From Planctomycetota bacterium (lineage in GTDB: Bacteria; Planctomycetota; Phycisphaerae; WQYP01), in NCBI GenBank assembly GCA_021805585.1, contig JAJZEY010000037.1, positions 1-5,564 of the forward strand: DNA of 5,564 nucleotides, given 5' to 3'. Shown piece by piece: positions 1-5,564 of the stretch. Within the stretch, counting starts at the first letter, position 1, and each line of letters opens with the position of its first letter. The position numbers and the translations under genes were made by a program. The notes beneath the pieces are model-generated. The model saw nothing but the letters and a program-made list of their open reading frames with translations, was not told where the DNA came from and did not search any database.

Positions 1-1820
1 CCTACATGCGACTCAGCGGTCGTGACAAAAAGCTCATCGCCACCGTCGAACAATATGCCAAAACGCAAGGTTTGTGGCGAAACGATTCCCGGCGGATCAA
101 CTATTCCAGCACGCTGGAGCTGGACCTGACAAAAGTTGAACCATCGCTCGCCGGGCCTAAGCGGCCGCAGGACCGCGTCGCCCTTTCCGGTATGAAATCC
201 CAGTGGCAGCATGACCTTTCCACCAGCTATGGCAAAGTTCCCGGCGCTCGCCGCGTTGGCCTGCAAAGCTGGGAGGCCGAAGGCGGCCCCGCCGTGGCCA
301 ATGGTCCGGGCACCGCAACCCTGGCCGCTCCGGCGCGATCCGATTCGGGTTTCGCCGGCGTCCCGGTGCAATTCGAGGGTGCCAATTTTCTCCTGAAACA
401 TGGGGCGGTGGTGATAGCCGCCATTACCAGTTGTACCAACACCAGCAATCCAAGTGTGATGATCGCAGCGGGTCTGGTCGCCAAAAAGGCCGCCGCATGC
501 GGCCTGACCCGTCAACCCTGGGTGAAAACATCGCTGGCGCCGGGATCCAAAGTGGTGATGGAATACCTTAAAGCCGCGGGTCTGGTTCAGCCGCTGGAAG
601 CCTGCGGGTTTTACCTGGTTGGCTTCGGCTGCACCACCTGTATCGGCAATTCCGGCCCCGTGCCCGATCCGATCAGCAAGGCCATTAATGAAAATGATCT
701 GGTGGCCACATCGGTTCTTTCCGGTAACCGCAATTTTGAGGGACGCATCAGCCCGGACGTAAAAGCCAATTACCTGGCCTCGCCGCCGCTGGTCGTTGCG
801 TATGCCCTGGCCGGCACGGTGGATGTGGACCTGACCACCGAACCCATCGGTACGGATTCCAAAGGTCAGCCGGTTATGCTTAAAGATATCTGGCCGACGC
901 AGGCGGAAATTGATGCCACCGTCGCCGCGGCTGTTTCCAGCAGCCAGTTCCTGTCGGAATACGCCAATGTTTTCGCCGGTTCAAATGAATGGAAGGCCAT
1001 TGACACCAGTACTGGCGACATATTCGAATGGGATCAAAAAAGCACATACATTCAGGAGCCACCCTTTTTCGTAGACCTGAAACCGGAAGTCAAACCAATT
1101 GCCTCCATCCGCAATGCCCGCGTTCTGGCTTATCTGGGCGATTCGGTCACCACCGACCATATCAGTCCGGCCGGTTCGATTAAGAAAGACGGCCCGGCGG
1201 GAAAATTTCTAATCGCCAGTGGTGTCGCTCCCGCCATGTTCAACAGCTATGGCGCGCGCCGTGGCAACGACCGCGTCATGACACGCGGCACGTTTGCCAA
1301 CATTCGCGTAAAAAACAAGCTCGCGCCCGGCACCGAAGGGGGTGTCACCAAAGACTTCACCGATGGCCAGATCAAATCCATTTACGATGCGGCCATGCAA
1401 TATAAGGACCGTGGCACCCCGCTGATTATTCTGGCCGGAAAAGACTACGGCATGGGTTCCAGCCGCGACTGGGCCGCCAAAGGAACTTTTCTGCTTGGCG
1501 CACGCGCGGTGATTGCCGAAAGTTTTGAACGCATCCATCGCAGCAATCTGGTCGGCATGGGCGTTTTGCCGCTGACATTCAAAACCGGGGAAAACGCGGA
1601 GAAGCTCGGTCTCTCCGGCACCGAAGCTTTTGATCTGCAACTGCCCGTGGATTTGAAACCGCGGCAGGATATCAAAGTAACTGCAACGCGCGAAGATGGC
1701 AAAAAAGTGGAATTCACCGCCACCTGCCGCATTGATACCCCGGTTGAAGTGGATTACTTCCGCAACGGTGGCATTTTGCATACGGTTCTGCGCCGCATGG
1801 CGGAGGAATCCAGCCGTTAA
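1..1820 (+). CDS. acnA: Aconitate hydratase AcnA (5' end cut by window)
   Basis: This enzyme isomerises citrate to isocitrate through cis-aconitate in the TCA cycle, in the cytoplasm, using a [4Fe-4S] cluster. The reading frame is already open at base 3 (TAC, then ATG at 6), giving the family motif YMRLSGR, so the ATG at 6 is an internal Met and not the start. Numbering from that Met, the three cluster cysteines are C143 (in [12 protein letters not shown]) and C209 and C212 (in [13 protein letters not shown]). Their 66- and 3-residue spacing matches AcnA/IRP1-type aconitases. Other landmarks are [15 protein letters not shown] near 46-60, [19 protein letters not shown] near 378-396 opening the swivel domain, [19 protein letters not shown] near 412-430, and the active-site [13 protein letters not shown] near 482-493. 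By alignment with AcnA about 290 N-terminal residues lie off the left edge, so the full protein would be near 895 aa, the normal length. The C-terminus is intact, ending in TAA. Nothing looks broken. AcnB is excluded by the domain order. Confidence 0.97.
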   Translation, partial: YMRLSGRDKKLIATVEQYAKTQGLWRNDSRRINYSSTLELDLTKVEPSLAGPKRPQDRVALSGMKSQWQHDLSTSYGKVPGARRVGLQSWEAEGGPAVANGPGTATLAAPARSDSGFAGVPVQFEGANFLLKHGAVVIAAITSCTNTSNPSVMIAAGLVAKKAAACGLTRQPWVKTSLAPGSKVVMEYLKAAGLVQPLEACGFYLVGFGCTTCIGNSGPVPDPISKAINENDLVATSVLSGNRNFEGRISPDVKANYLASPPLVVAYALAGTVDVDLTTEPIGTDSKGQPVMLKDIWPTQAEIDATVAAAVSSSQFLSEYANVFAGSNEWKAIDTSTGDIFEWDQKSTYIQEPPFFVDLKPEVKPIASIRNARVLAYLGDSVTTDHISPAGSIKKDGPAGKFLIASGVAPAMFNSYGARRGNDRVMTRGTFANIRVKNKLAPGTEGGVTKDFTDGQIKSIYDAAMQYKDRGTPLIILAGKDYGMGSSRDWAAKGTFLLGARAVIAESFERIHRSNLVGMGVLPLTFKTGENAEKLGLSGTEAFDLQLPVDLKPRQDIKVTATREDGKKVEFTATCRIDTPVEVDYFRNGGILHTVLRRMAEESSR

Positions 1821-1838
1821 TTGCCGCAGCCACCGTCA

Positions 1839-1860
1839 GGCGAAGCAAATGTTTCCCGCC
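1839..1860 (+). terminator. Weak stem-loop after the aconitase stop
   Basis: A short imperfect hairpin begins 18 bases after the aconitase TAA. GGC (1839-1841) pairs with GCC (1858-1860) and GAAGC (1842-1846) pairs with GTTTC (1851-1855, one G-U), with two bulged C bases and an AAAT loop. An overlapping alternative pairs CCACCG (1830-1835) with CGGTGG (1864-1869). No T-run follows, so this is not a classical intrinsic terminator. It may be a transcript 3' end or simply chance in GC-rich DNA. Confidence 0.2.
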
Positions 1861-1939
1861 TTGCGGTGGAAGTCCGCACGAACGTTGCACCACGGCCTAA
1901 CGCGCCGCCCGTTATTACATTATCCCAATGGCGAATGGT

Positions 1940-1944
1940 AAGGA
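1940..1944 (+). promoter_or_regulatory. Ribosome binding site of the ROK kinase
   Basis: AAGGA lies 9 bases before the ATG at 1954. It supports that start and matches the AAGGA sites before the next two genes. Confidence 0.75.
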
Positions 1945-1953
1945 ATCAGCCCA

Positions 1954-2940
1954 ATGGAATCTGCCCAGCTAACGGAACGTCTTTATATCGGCCTTGATCT
2001 TGGCGGCACCAATATCAAGGCCGGCCTGGTAAACCCCGCCGGGCAGGTGCTTGCCCGTGTAAGCGTCGTGACCGGTCGCGGACCGGAAACGGTCATCGGC
2101 AATATGATCGCCGCAGCCCATGGCGTGCTGAAAACCGCGCGAAAATCTCTGGATCAAATTACCGCTGTCGGCATTGCCTCCCCCGGTCCGCTTTCCACAA
2201 GCCGCGGCGTGGTGCTGCGCAGCGCCAATCTGCCCGGCTGGGAAAATGTCCCATTGCGCGACCGCATCAGCACGGAACTCGGCAAGCCCGCCGTGCTGGA
2301 AAACGATGCCCGCAGCGCCGCCTTCGGTGAATACTGGGGGGGCAGCGGGCGCCAGGCCGATGTGCGGGATTTTCTGATGATTACGCTGGGCACCGGCGTG
2401 GGCGGCGGCTTCGTACATGATGGCAAACTTGTCAGCGGTGCCCACGATATGGCCGGGGAAATCGGCCACACCATTGTGGTGCCCGGCGGCGAACTTTGTG
2501 GTTGCGGACAAAAAGGCTGCCTGGAAGTGTACACCGCCGCCAGCCGCCTTGGCCGCCGCGCCCGCCTGATGATTCGTGAACAGGGCCGGCGCAATTCCAC
2601 ACTGCGTAATGTTCTGGAACGTGACGGCATGGTGACGGCGCGCGATGTGGAACAGGAAGCCCGCAGCGGTGATACTCTGGCGCAGGAAATATGGGATGAC
2701 ATGTGCCGCATGTTGGCGCTTGCATGTGTCAATGCCGTTCATTGGCTGGACCCGAAAATGATTGTGCTGGCCGGTGGAATGGCCGGTGCCGGCGATTTTC
2801 TGGTGGATCCGGTCAAGCGGTACTTTTCAGAACAATACTGGCACATGTCGCCGCCGGAGGTGGATATTCGCACCGCCGAACTCGGCAACGACGCCGGCGC
2901 GGTGGGTGCCGCCATGCTGGCCATGCAATTGCACACCTGA
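1954..2940 (+). CDS. ROK-family sugar kinase, probable glucokinase
   Basis: A 328-aa cytoplasmic kinase that probably transfers phosphate from ATP to glucose to form glucose-6-phosphate. The N-terminal phosphate-binding loop is GLDLGGTNIKAG (residues 13-24). SANLPGW (90-96) is typical of ROK glucokinases. END at 116-118 supplies the catalytic base Asp118. GTGVGGG (146-152) is the second nucleotide-binding loop. EIGH (169-172) and the ROK signature CGCGQKGCLE (182-191) follow; His172, Cys182, Cys184 and Cys189 should bind the structural zinc, and Glu169, His172 and Glu191 should contact the sugar. LAGGMAGAG (272-280) and GNDAGAVGAA (311-320) form the C-terminal adenosine-binding part. No helix-turn-helix precedes the kinase fold, so it is an enzyme rather than a ROK repressor. 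Length is normal for the family. The start is set by AAGGA 9 bases upstream. Sugar specificity is inferred: mannose, fructose or N-acetylglucosamine kinases of this family look similar. A glk/glcK name would suit if glucose is confirmed. Confidence 0.93.
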   Translation: MESAQLTERLYIGLDLGGTNIKAGLVNPAGQVLARVSVVTGRGPETVIGNMIAAAHGVLKTARKSLDQITAVGIASPGPLSTSRGVVLRSANLPGWENVPLRDRISTELGKPAVLENDARSAAFGEYWGGSGRQADVRDFLMITLGTGVGGGFVHDGKLVSGAHDMAGEIGHTIVVPGGELCGCGQKGCLEVYTAASRLGRRARLMIREQGRRNSTLRNVLERDGMVTARDVEQEARSGDTLAQEIWDDMCRMLALACVNAVHWLDPKMIVLAGGMAGAGDFLVDPVKRYFSEQYWHMSPPEVDIRTAELGNDAGAVGAAMLAMQLHT

Positions 2941-2944
2941 TCCC

Positions 2945-2971
2945 CCAAAACGCCTTGTCGCCGGCGTTTGG
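2945..2971 (+). terminator. Stem-loop just after the ROK kinase
   Basis: Five bases after the kinase TGA, AAACGCC (2948-2954) pairs perfectly with GGCGTTT (2963-2969) around an 8-base loop. If A2947 bulges out, CC (2945-2946) and GG (2970-2971) add two more pairs. The place and strength suit a transcript end for the kinase. No T-tract follows, so it would have to be a T-less or Rho-assisted terminator, or an mRNA-stabilising hairpin. Confidence 0.4.
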
Positions 2972-3167
2972 TGCGGTCGGAAACGATCCTTTTCAGCAAT
3001 GCGAGCCTTGCGACCCGGCACTTTCTGCTTTGCCTTGTGCGTGCGGTATCAACCGGGCCGCGTTCACGCGACGGCAACAATGCCGCCGCCTTCCGCATCC
3101 ACGCGCAGTCACCCGCAGCTCCCCACCGGATGCCGCGGCGTTGGGAATTCCGATTTATCAACCCATT

Positions 3168-3187
3168 GTCGCCAGAGGTTTGGCGAC
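3168..3187 (+). promoter_or_regulatory. Hairpin / inverted repeat ahead of the P450 fusion
   Basis: GTCGCCA (3168-3174) and TGGCGAC (3181-3187) form a perfect 7-base inverted repeat around GAGGTT. It ends 55 bases before the favoured TTG start. It could be an operator, a leader hairpin or a terminator without a T-run. The sequence does not decide between these. Confidence 0.3.
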
Positions 3188-3231
3188 CTACAGTTAACTC
3201 GTGTGCGCCACCCTTGAATTAGGCGGAACGG

Positions 3232-3236
3232 AAGGA
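3232..3236 (+). promoter_or_regulatory. Ribosome binding site deciding the P450 fusion start
   Basis: AAGGA, inside GGAAGGAAAT, lies 6 bases before an in-frame TTG at 3243. The spacing is the same as at the mutase gene. The in-frame GTG at 3201 has no purine-rich site before it. This favours TTG as the real start. Confidence 0.65.
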
Positions 3237-3242
3237 AATCGC

Positions 3243-5012
3243 TTGGCAGAATCCATTACCGACAATCAGCCGCTCTGGAATCTGTTGACTCCTCGGTTTC
3301 GCCGCACACTGCTGGATGGCTTTGCCCTGGCACAGGGTGGAGGGGCACCATCCGTCGGCCCACGGCATCTGCTGGCGGCATTGTGTGCGGACACAAAATC
3401 CGCAGCCCAATTTATGCTTCGCCGCGCCGACGTGGATCCGACCCGGCTGGCCAATCAGCTTGTGTCGGAGGCTCCATCTGCTTCGGCGGCCGCGACTGCC
3501 GACGCCTTTTCCCCGGAATGTCTGCGGCTGCTGCATATTGCCGCGGAAAAGGCGCAGCAGACCGGTTCACGGCATATTTGCACGGAACATCTTCTGATCG
3601 CGCTGTGTGTGGACGCAGATGTCGGGCCGCTGCTGGAAAAGGTTTCATTCACGGAAAAAGCCGCCCGCAAAGGCTTGGCCGCATGGCGCAGGAAAGATTT
3701 TATTACCCAGCGCGTCGGCCTCGGGCTGGAACCACAAAACCGCCTGCGTGTAAAGCTCACCCCCGGCGGCCTGGTGGGCCGAATCACCGCGGCGATGGCA
3801 CTTCCGGTCAAAATATTCCACGGCAAAAGCCTGCTGCATCCCGGGTTCACCCGAAATCCTTATCCGTTGTACGATCAATTACGCCGCAAAGCCGCCTTAC
3901 GCAGAGATCCTGTCCTGCCGGCATGGACCGCCTTTGGTCATGCGGACGCACAGGCTCTGCTGAAAGACCCTCGTTTCGGCCGGGCACCATTCACGATGGA
4001 TGCCTTTTCTCCCAGGGCGCTGGCCCAATTGCAGGCACCATCCGAGCCGGATCGGCTATTCGCAATGATGTTGTTTTCCGATCCGCCGCGCCACACGAAG
4101 CTGCGCGGGGCTTTTATGCGGGCGATGGGTTCGATATCGCTGACGGCATTGCGCCCGGCCATGGCGGCACAGGCGCGAAATCTTCTGGAAAAGGCCAAAG
4201 CGCGTGGTCGACTGGATATTGTGGCCGATTTTGCCGTCCCATTCCCGGTTATTGTGATTACCGCACTTTTTGGCCTGCCGCCCGAGGACATGCCACGGCT
4301 CAAACAATGGTCCGACGACATGACTCCCGCCATTGAAATAAATCCGACCGCACGCCAGCTGGACGCCGCAGATGTCGCCTATAATCAATTCACGCAATAT
4401 CTTCAGGAGAAGCTTAAGACCATCAGCACCCATCCGGACGCCCATCTGCTAAGTGCATTGATTACGCGCGGCGGGGCCGACGTTTCCCCTGTTGGGTTTG
4501 TAGCCAACTGCATGTTGCTGCTAATGGCCGGGCATGAAACCACCACCAGCCTGATTTCCAACGGGTTGTGGCTGCTTTTGACGCACCCGGCCGCACTGGC
4601 GGACCTGCTAGCCCATCCGGAAAAAATGGCCGCCGCGGTGGAAGAAATTCTCCGATTTGAAAGTCCAGTGCAATGGACCGGACGGATGGCTGCACAGGAC
4701 GTTGCGTGGGGAAACCAGACGATTCGTCGTGGGGAACTGGTGTTGTTTTCGCTGGGGGCTGCGAATCGGGACCCCGCACAATTTGCCAATCCGGATGTGT
4801 TTGACATCAACCGGACCGATAACCGTCATCTGGCGTTCGGCCTTGGGATTCATTTCTGTCTTGGTGCCATGCTCGCCCGCATTGAAGCCCAGATTGCACT
4901 GGAAATCTTCCTTCAGACCTTTCCGAATGCCCGGCTTGGGTCCGCGTCCATTCGCTGGCGCAAAGGACTGGTCCTGCGCTGCCCCGTCGGGCTGAATGTG
5001 GATATGGCCTGA
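3243..5012 (+). CDS. Clp-N domain / cytochrome P450 fusion protein
   Basis: From the TTG start this is a 589-aa protein with two unrelated parts. Residues about 15-148 are two Clp-N repeats, the substrate/adaptor-binding module at the front of ClpA/ClpC. Repeat 1 begins LTPRFRRTLLDGFALA and contains GPRHLLAAL; repeat 2 begins FSPECLRLLHIAAEKA and contains TEHLLIAL. No Walker motifs follow, so there is no AAA+ ATPase. After a basic linker of about 50 residues, a full-length bacterial P450 runs from about 199 (HPGFTRNPYPLYDQLR) to the end. Its landmarks are DPPRHTKLR (280-288, C-helix), the I-helix AGHETT (429-434, with the oxygen-activating Glu-Thr pair), E468-I-L-R471 (K-helix ExxR) and the heme loop FGLGIHFCLG (533-542) with Cys540 as heme ligand. 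The P450 should be a heme monooxygenase, soluble because no signal or membrane anchor is seen. Substrate is unknown, and no ferredoxin or reductase is nearby. The oxygenase half resembles soluble CYP107-like enzymes. A longer product from GTG at 3201 (603 aa) is possible but lacks a ribosome site. Confidence 0.9.
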   Translation: MAESITDNQPLWNLLTPRFRRTLLDGFALAQGGGAPSVGPRHLLAALCADTKSAAQFMLRRADVDPTRLANQLVSEAPSASAAATADAFSPECLRLLHIAAEKAQQTGSRHICTEHLLIALCVDADVGPLLEKVSFTEKAARKGLAAWRRKDFITQRVGLGLEPQNRLRVKLTPGGLVGRITAAMALPVKIFHGKSLLHPGFTRNPYPLYDQLRRKAALRRDPVLPAWTAFGHADAQALLKDPRFGRAPFTMDAFSPRALAQLQAPSEPDRLFAMMLFSDPPRHTKLRGAFMRAMGSISLTALRPAMAAQARNLLEKAKARGRLDIVADFAVPFPVIVITALFGLPPEDMPRLKQWSDDMTPAIEINPTARQLDAADVAYNQFTQYLQEKLKTISTHPDAHLLSALITRGGADVSPVGFVANCMLLLMAGHETTTSLISNGLWLLLTHPAALADLLAHPEKMAAAVEEILRFESPVQWTGRMAAQDVAWGNQTIRRGELVLFSLGAANRDPAQFANPDVFDINRTDNRHLAFGLGIHFCLGAMLARIEAQIALEIFLQTFPNARLGSASIRWRKGLVLRCPVGLNVDMA

Positions 5013-5067
5013 TTCGTATTTCTCCGATACCATGGCGGCAGTAAGAACGACGAATGTTCCGCATGAG

Positions 5068-5079
5068 CGAAAATTTTCG
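5068..5079. repeat. 12-base perfect palindrome
   Basis: CGAAAATTTTCG is self-complementary and sits in the gap between the P450 fusion and the mutase. It could be a protein-binding site for control of the mutase, but no family-specific operator is recognised and one such palindrome can occur by chance. Confidence 0.25.
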
Positions 5080-5108
5080 TCAGGCCGCACCGCTTGCGTT
5101 TCTTTCCG

Positions 5109-5126
5109 CCTGAAAGGGATTTCGGG
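5109..5126 (+). terminator. Small stem-loop after the P450 fusion
   Basis: CCTGAAA (5109-5115) pairs with TTTCGGG (5120-5126), with one G-U pair and a GGGA tetraloop, about 97 bases after the P450 stop. No T-run follows. It may be a transcript 3' end or part of the folded leader that begins directly afterwards. Confidence 0.2.
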
Positions 5127-5131
5127 TCGCG

Positions 5132-5203
5132 GCGGTTGCCGAGCTGGCTTCGTAAAGGCACCCAAAATGGTCAAGCCGGCGCACGCCAATGTCGGCAACC
5201 CGC
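5132..5203 (+). ncRNA. Candidate structured RNA leader before the mutase
   Basis: Two nested stems share a continuous left strand. The outer stem pairs GGTTGCCGA (5134-5142) with TCGGCAACC (5192-5200), 9 perfect pairs, extendable by GC/GC if C5201 bulges. The inner stem pairs GCTGGCTT (5143-5150) with AAGCCGGC (5173-5180), 8 pairs with one G-U. The top loop is 22 bases, and 11 bases (5181-5191) bulge on the right side. GGC (5157-5159) in the loop could pair with GCC (5185-5187) in the bulge as a pseudoknot. A small hairpin CAGG/CCTG (5203-5213) follows directly, and the mutase ribosome site begins at 5223. This may be a cis-acting 5' leader or a strong transcript-end structure of the P450 gene. 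It matches no riboswitch class I can recall. Confidence 0.4.
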
Positions 5204-5222
5204 AGGACGCCTGAACTCAAAT

Positions 5223-5227
5223 AAGGA
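5223..5227 (+). promoter_or_regulatory. Ribosome binding site of the mutase
   Basis: AAGGA lies 6 bases before the ATG at 5234 and supports that start. Confidence 0.75.
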
Positions 5228-5233
5228 AATTCC

Positions 5234-5564
5234 ATGAGTGACAAAGTATTCAAAGCCTATGACATCCGCGGGACTTATCCCGATCAATTAAATGAGGAGC
5301 TCGCCTGGAAAATCGGCAATGCCACCGCACAGTTTCTGCGCATGAACCTGACCGGCCTGGACAAGGCGGATCGGCGAAAAAATATGGTCATCGTCGGACG
5401 GGATATGCGGCCGAGCAGTCCCTCCATGGCCGCCGCCCTGATTGAGGGTATTCGCGCCACCGGGACCGGTTGCATTGACATCGGCATGATTGACACTCCA
5501 ATGATTTATTACGCCATTAACCATCTGGGCTGTTGCGGCGGCATTCGAACCAGCGCCTCGCCTG
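5234..5564 (+). CDS. Phosphomannomutase/phosphoglucomutase, N-terminal part (3' end cut by window)
   Basis: The first 110 codons of an alpha-D-phosphohexomutase, which moves phosphate between C6 and C1 of glucose or mannose and so feeds GDP-mannose, other nucleotide sugars or glycogen. The protein opens with KVFKAYDIRG (residues 4-13), the standard start of the PMM/PGM group (AlgC/ManB type), and continues with VIVGRDMRPSS (52-62) and GMIDTPMIYYAINHLG (84-99). The active-site serine loop then begins as GGIRTSASP (102-110), where the family usually reads close to GGIQ-T-TASHNP. The window ends inside this loop. Ser109 aligns with the phosphorylated serine, but the His-Asn that normally follows is absent. 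The rest of domain 1 and domains 2-4 (about 350 residues) lie beyond the edge. The start is fixed by AAGGA 6 bases upstream. Whether mannose or glucose phosphate is preferred cannot be told from this part. With the ROK kinase nearby, a glucose-6-phosphate link is plausible. Confidence 0.92.
   Translation, partial: MSDKVFKAYDIRGTYPDQLNEELAWKIGNATAQFLRMNLTGLDKADRRKNMVIVGRDMRPSSPSMAAALIEGIRATGTGCIDIGMIDTPMIYYAINHLGCCGGIRTSASP

Larger units (their letters stand above)
2941..3242. other. 302-base intergenic region
   Basis: I see no convincing gene here. Open frames that cross it lack a ribosome binding site and show no recognisable domain. It holds the hairpin at 2945-2971 right after the kinase and a second hairpin at 3168-3187 ahead of the P450 fusion. 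An in-frame TAA at 3195-3197 closes the fusion's frame upstream. No clear sigma-70 promoter could be picked by eye, although one is expected because the gap is long. The region is probably the 3' end of the kinase transcript plus the promoter and leader of the fusion gene. Confidence 0.6.

Noticed and set aside
1209..1781. 190-aa open frame on the minus strand within aconitase
   Set aside because: It lies wholly inside the aconitase swivel domain and C-terminus, which carry clear conserved motifs. It has no recognisable domain.
1885..1923. Possible promoter before the ROK kinase (TTGCAC at 1885-1890 and an AT-rich patch at 1911-1923)
   Set aside because: No -10-like hexamer sits 16-18 bases from the TTGCAC; the AT-rich patch is too far from it. 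A promoter is likely in this gap, but I cannot place it.
1969..2742. 257-aa open frame on the minus strand across the kinase
   Set aside because: It is antisense to the ROK kinase, whose motifs are all intact, and its composition is low-complexity Ala/Gly/His typical of a GC-rich shadow frame.
2703..3222. Possible small + strand genes spanning the kinase end and the following gap (164, 151 and 84 aa frames)
   Set aside because: They start inside the kinase or at a TTG without a ribosome site, and the translations look like random GC-rich sequence.
3383..4336. 317-aa + strand frame overlapping the P450 fusion
   Set aside because: It is shifted relative to the fusion frame, shows no domain, and would overlap both the Clp-N and P450 parts, which are clearly coding.
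3201..5012. Misassembly or frameshift producing a false Clp-N/P450 joint
   Set aside because: The frame stays open without a break, and the linker shows no stop, internal ribosome site or repeat at the joint. I kept the fusion as real but list read coverage as a check.
4608..5233. Possible small genes in the gap before the mutase (72 aa + strand; 196, 85 and 82 aa minus strand)
   Set aside because: All begin or run inside the P450 heme-binding end in other frames. None has a ribosome site or recognisable domain.

Overview
The window holds four protein genes, all on the + strand, two of them cut by the window edges. In order they are: the C-terminal two thirds of an AcnA-type aconitase; a complete ROK-family sugar kinase, most likely a glucokinase; a complete and unusual protein that joins a double Clp-N domain to a full cytochrome P450; and the first 110 codons of a phosphomannomutase/phosphoglucomutase. 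No RNA genes, insertion sequences, CRISPR arrays or phage genes were seen.

The DNA is moderately GC-rich. The three visible starts all follow the same AAGGA-type ribosome binding site 6 to 9 bases upstream. The style of the kinase and mutase proteins, and a P450 carrying an extra regulatory-type domain, suggest a Planctomycetota bacterium, perhaps of the Phycisphaerae. This is a judgement from remembered family resemblance and has not been tested by a search.

Layout: aconitase 1-1820; 133-base gap with a weak hairpin; ROK kinase 1954-2940; 302-base gap with two hairpins; Clp-N/P450 fusion from a probable TTG start at 3243 to 5012; 221-base gap with a long nested stem structure and a 12-base palindrome; mutase from 5234 off the right edge. 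The gaps of 133 to 302 bases, several with hairpins, argue against one tight operon. Each gene may have its own transcript.

Functionally, three of the four genes are central carbon metabolism: TCA-cycle citrate/isocitrate isomerisation, hexose phosphorylation, and hexose-phosphate mutation towards cell-surface sugars or glycogen. The kinase and mutase could act in sequence (glucose to glucose-6-phosphate to glucose-1-phosphate). The P450 fusion does not obviously belong to that pathway and has no redox partner in the window. It is the most novel item here. The next most interesting are the structured RNA candidate before the mutase and the mutase's unusual phosphoserine loop.
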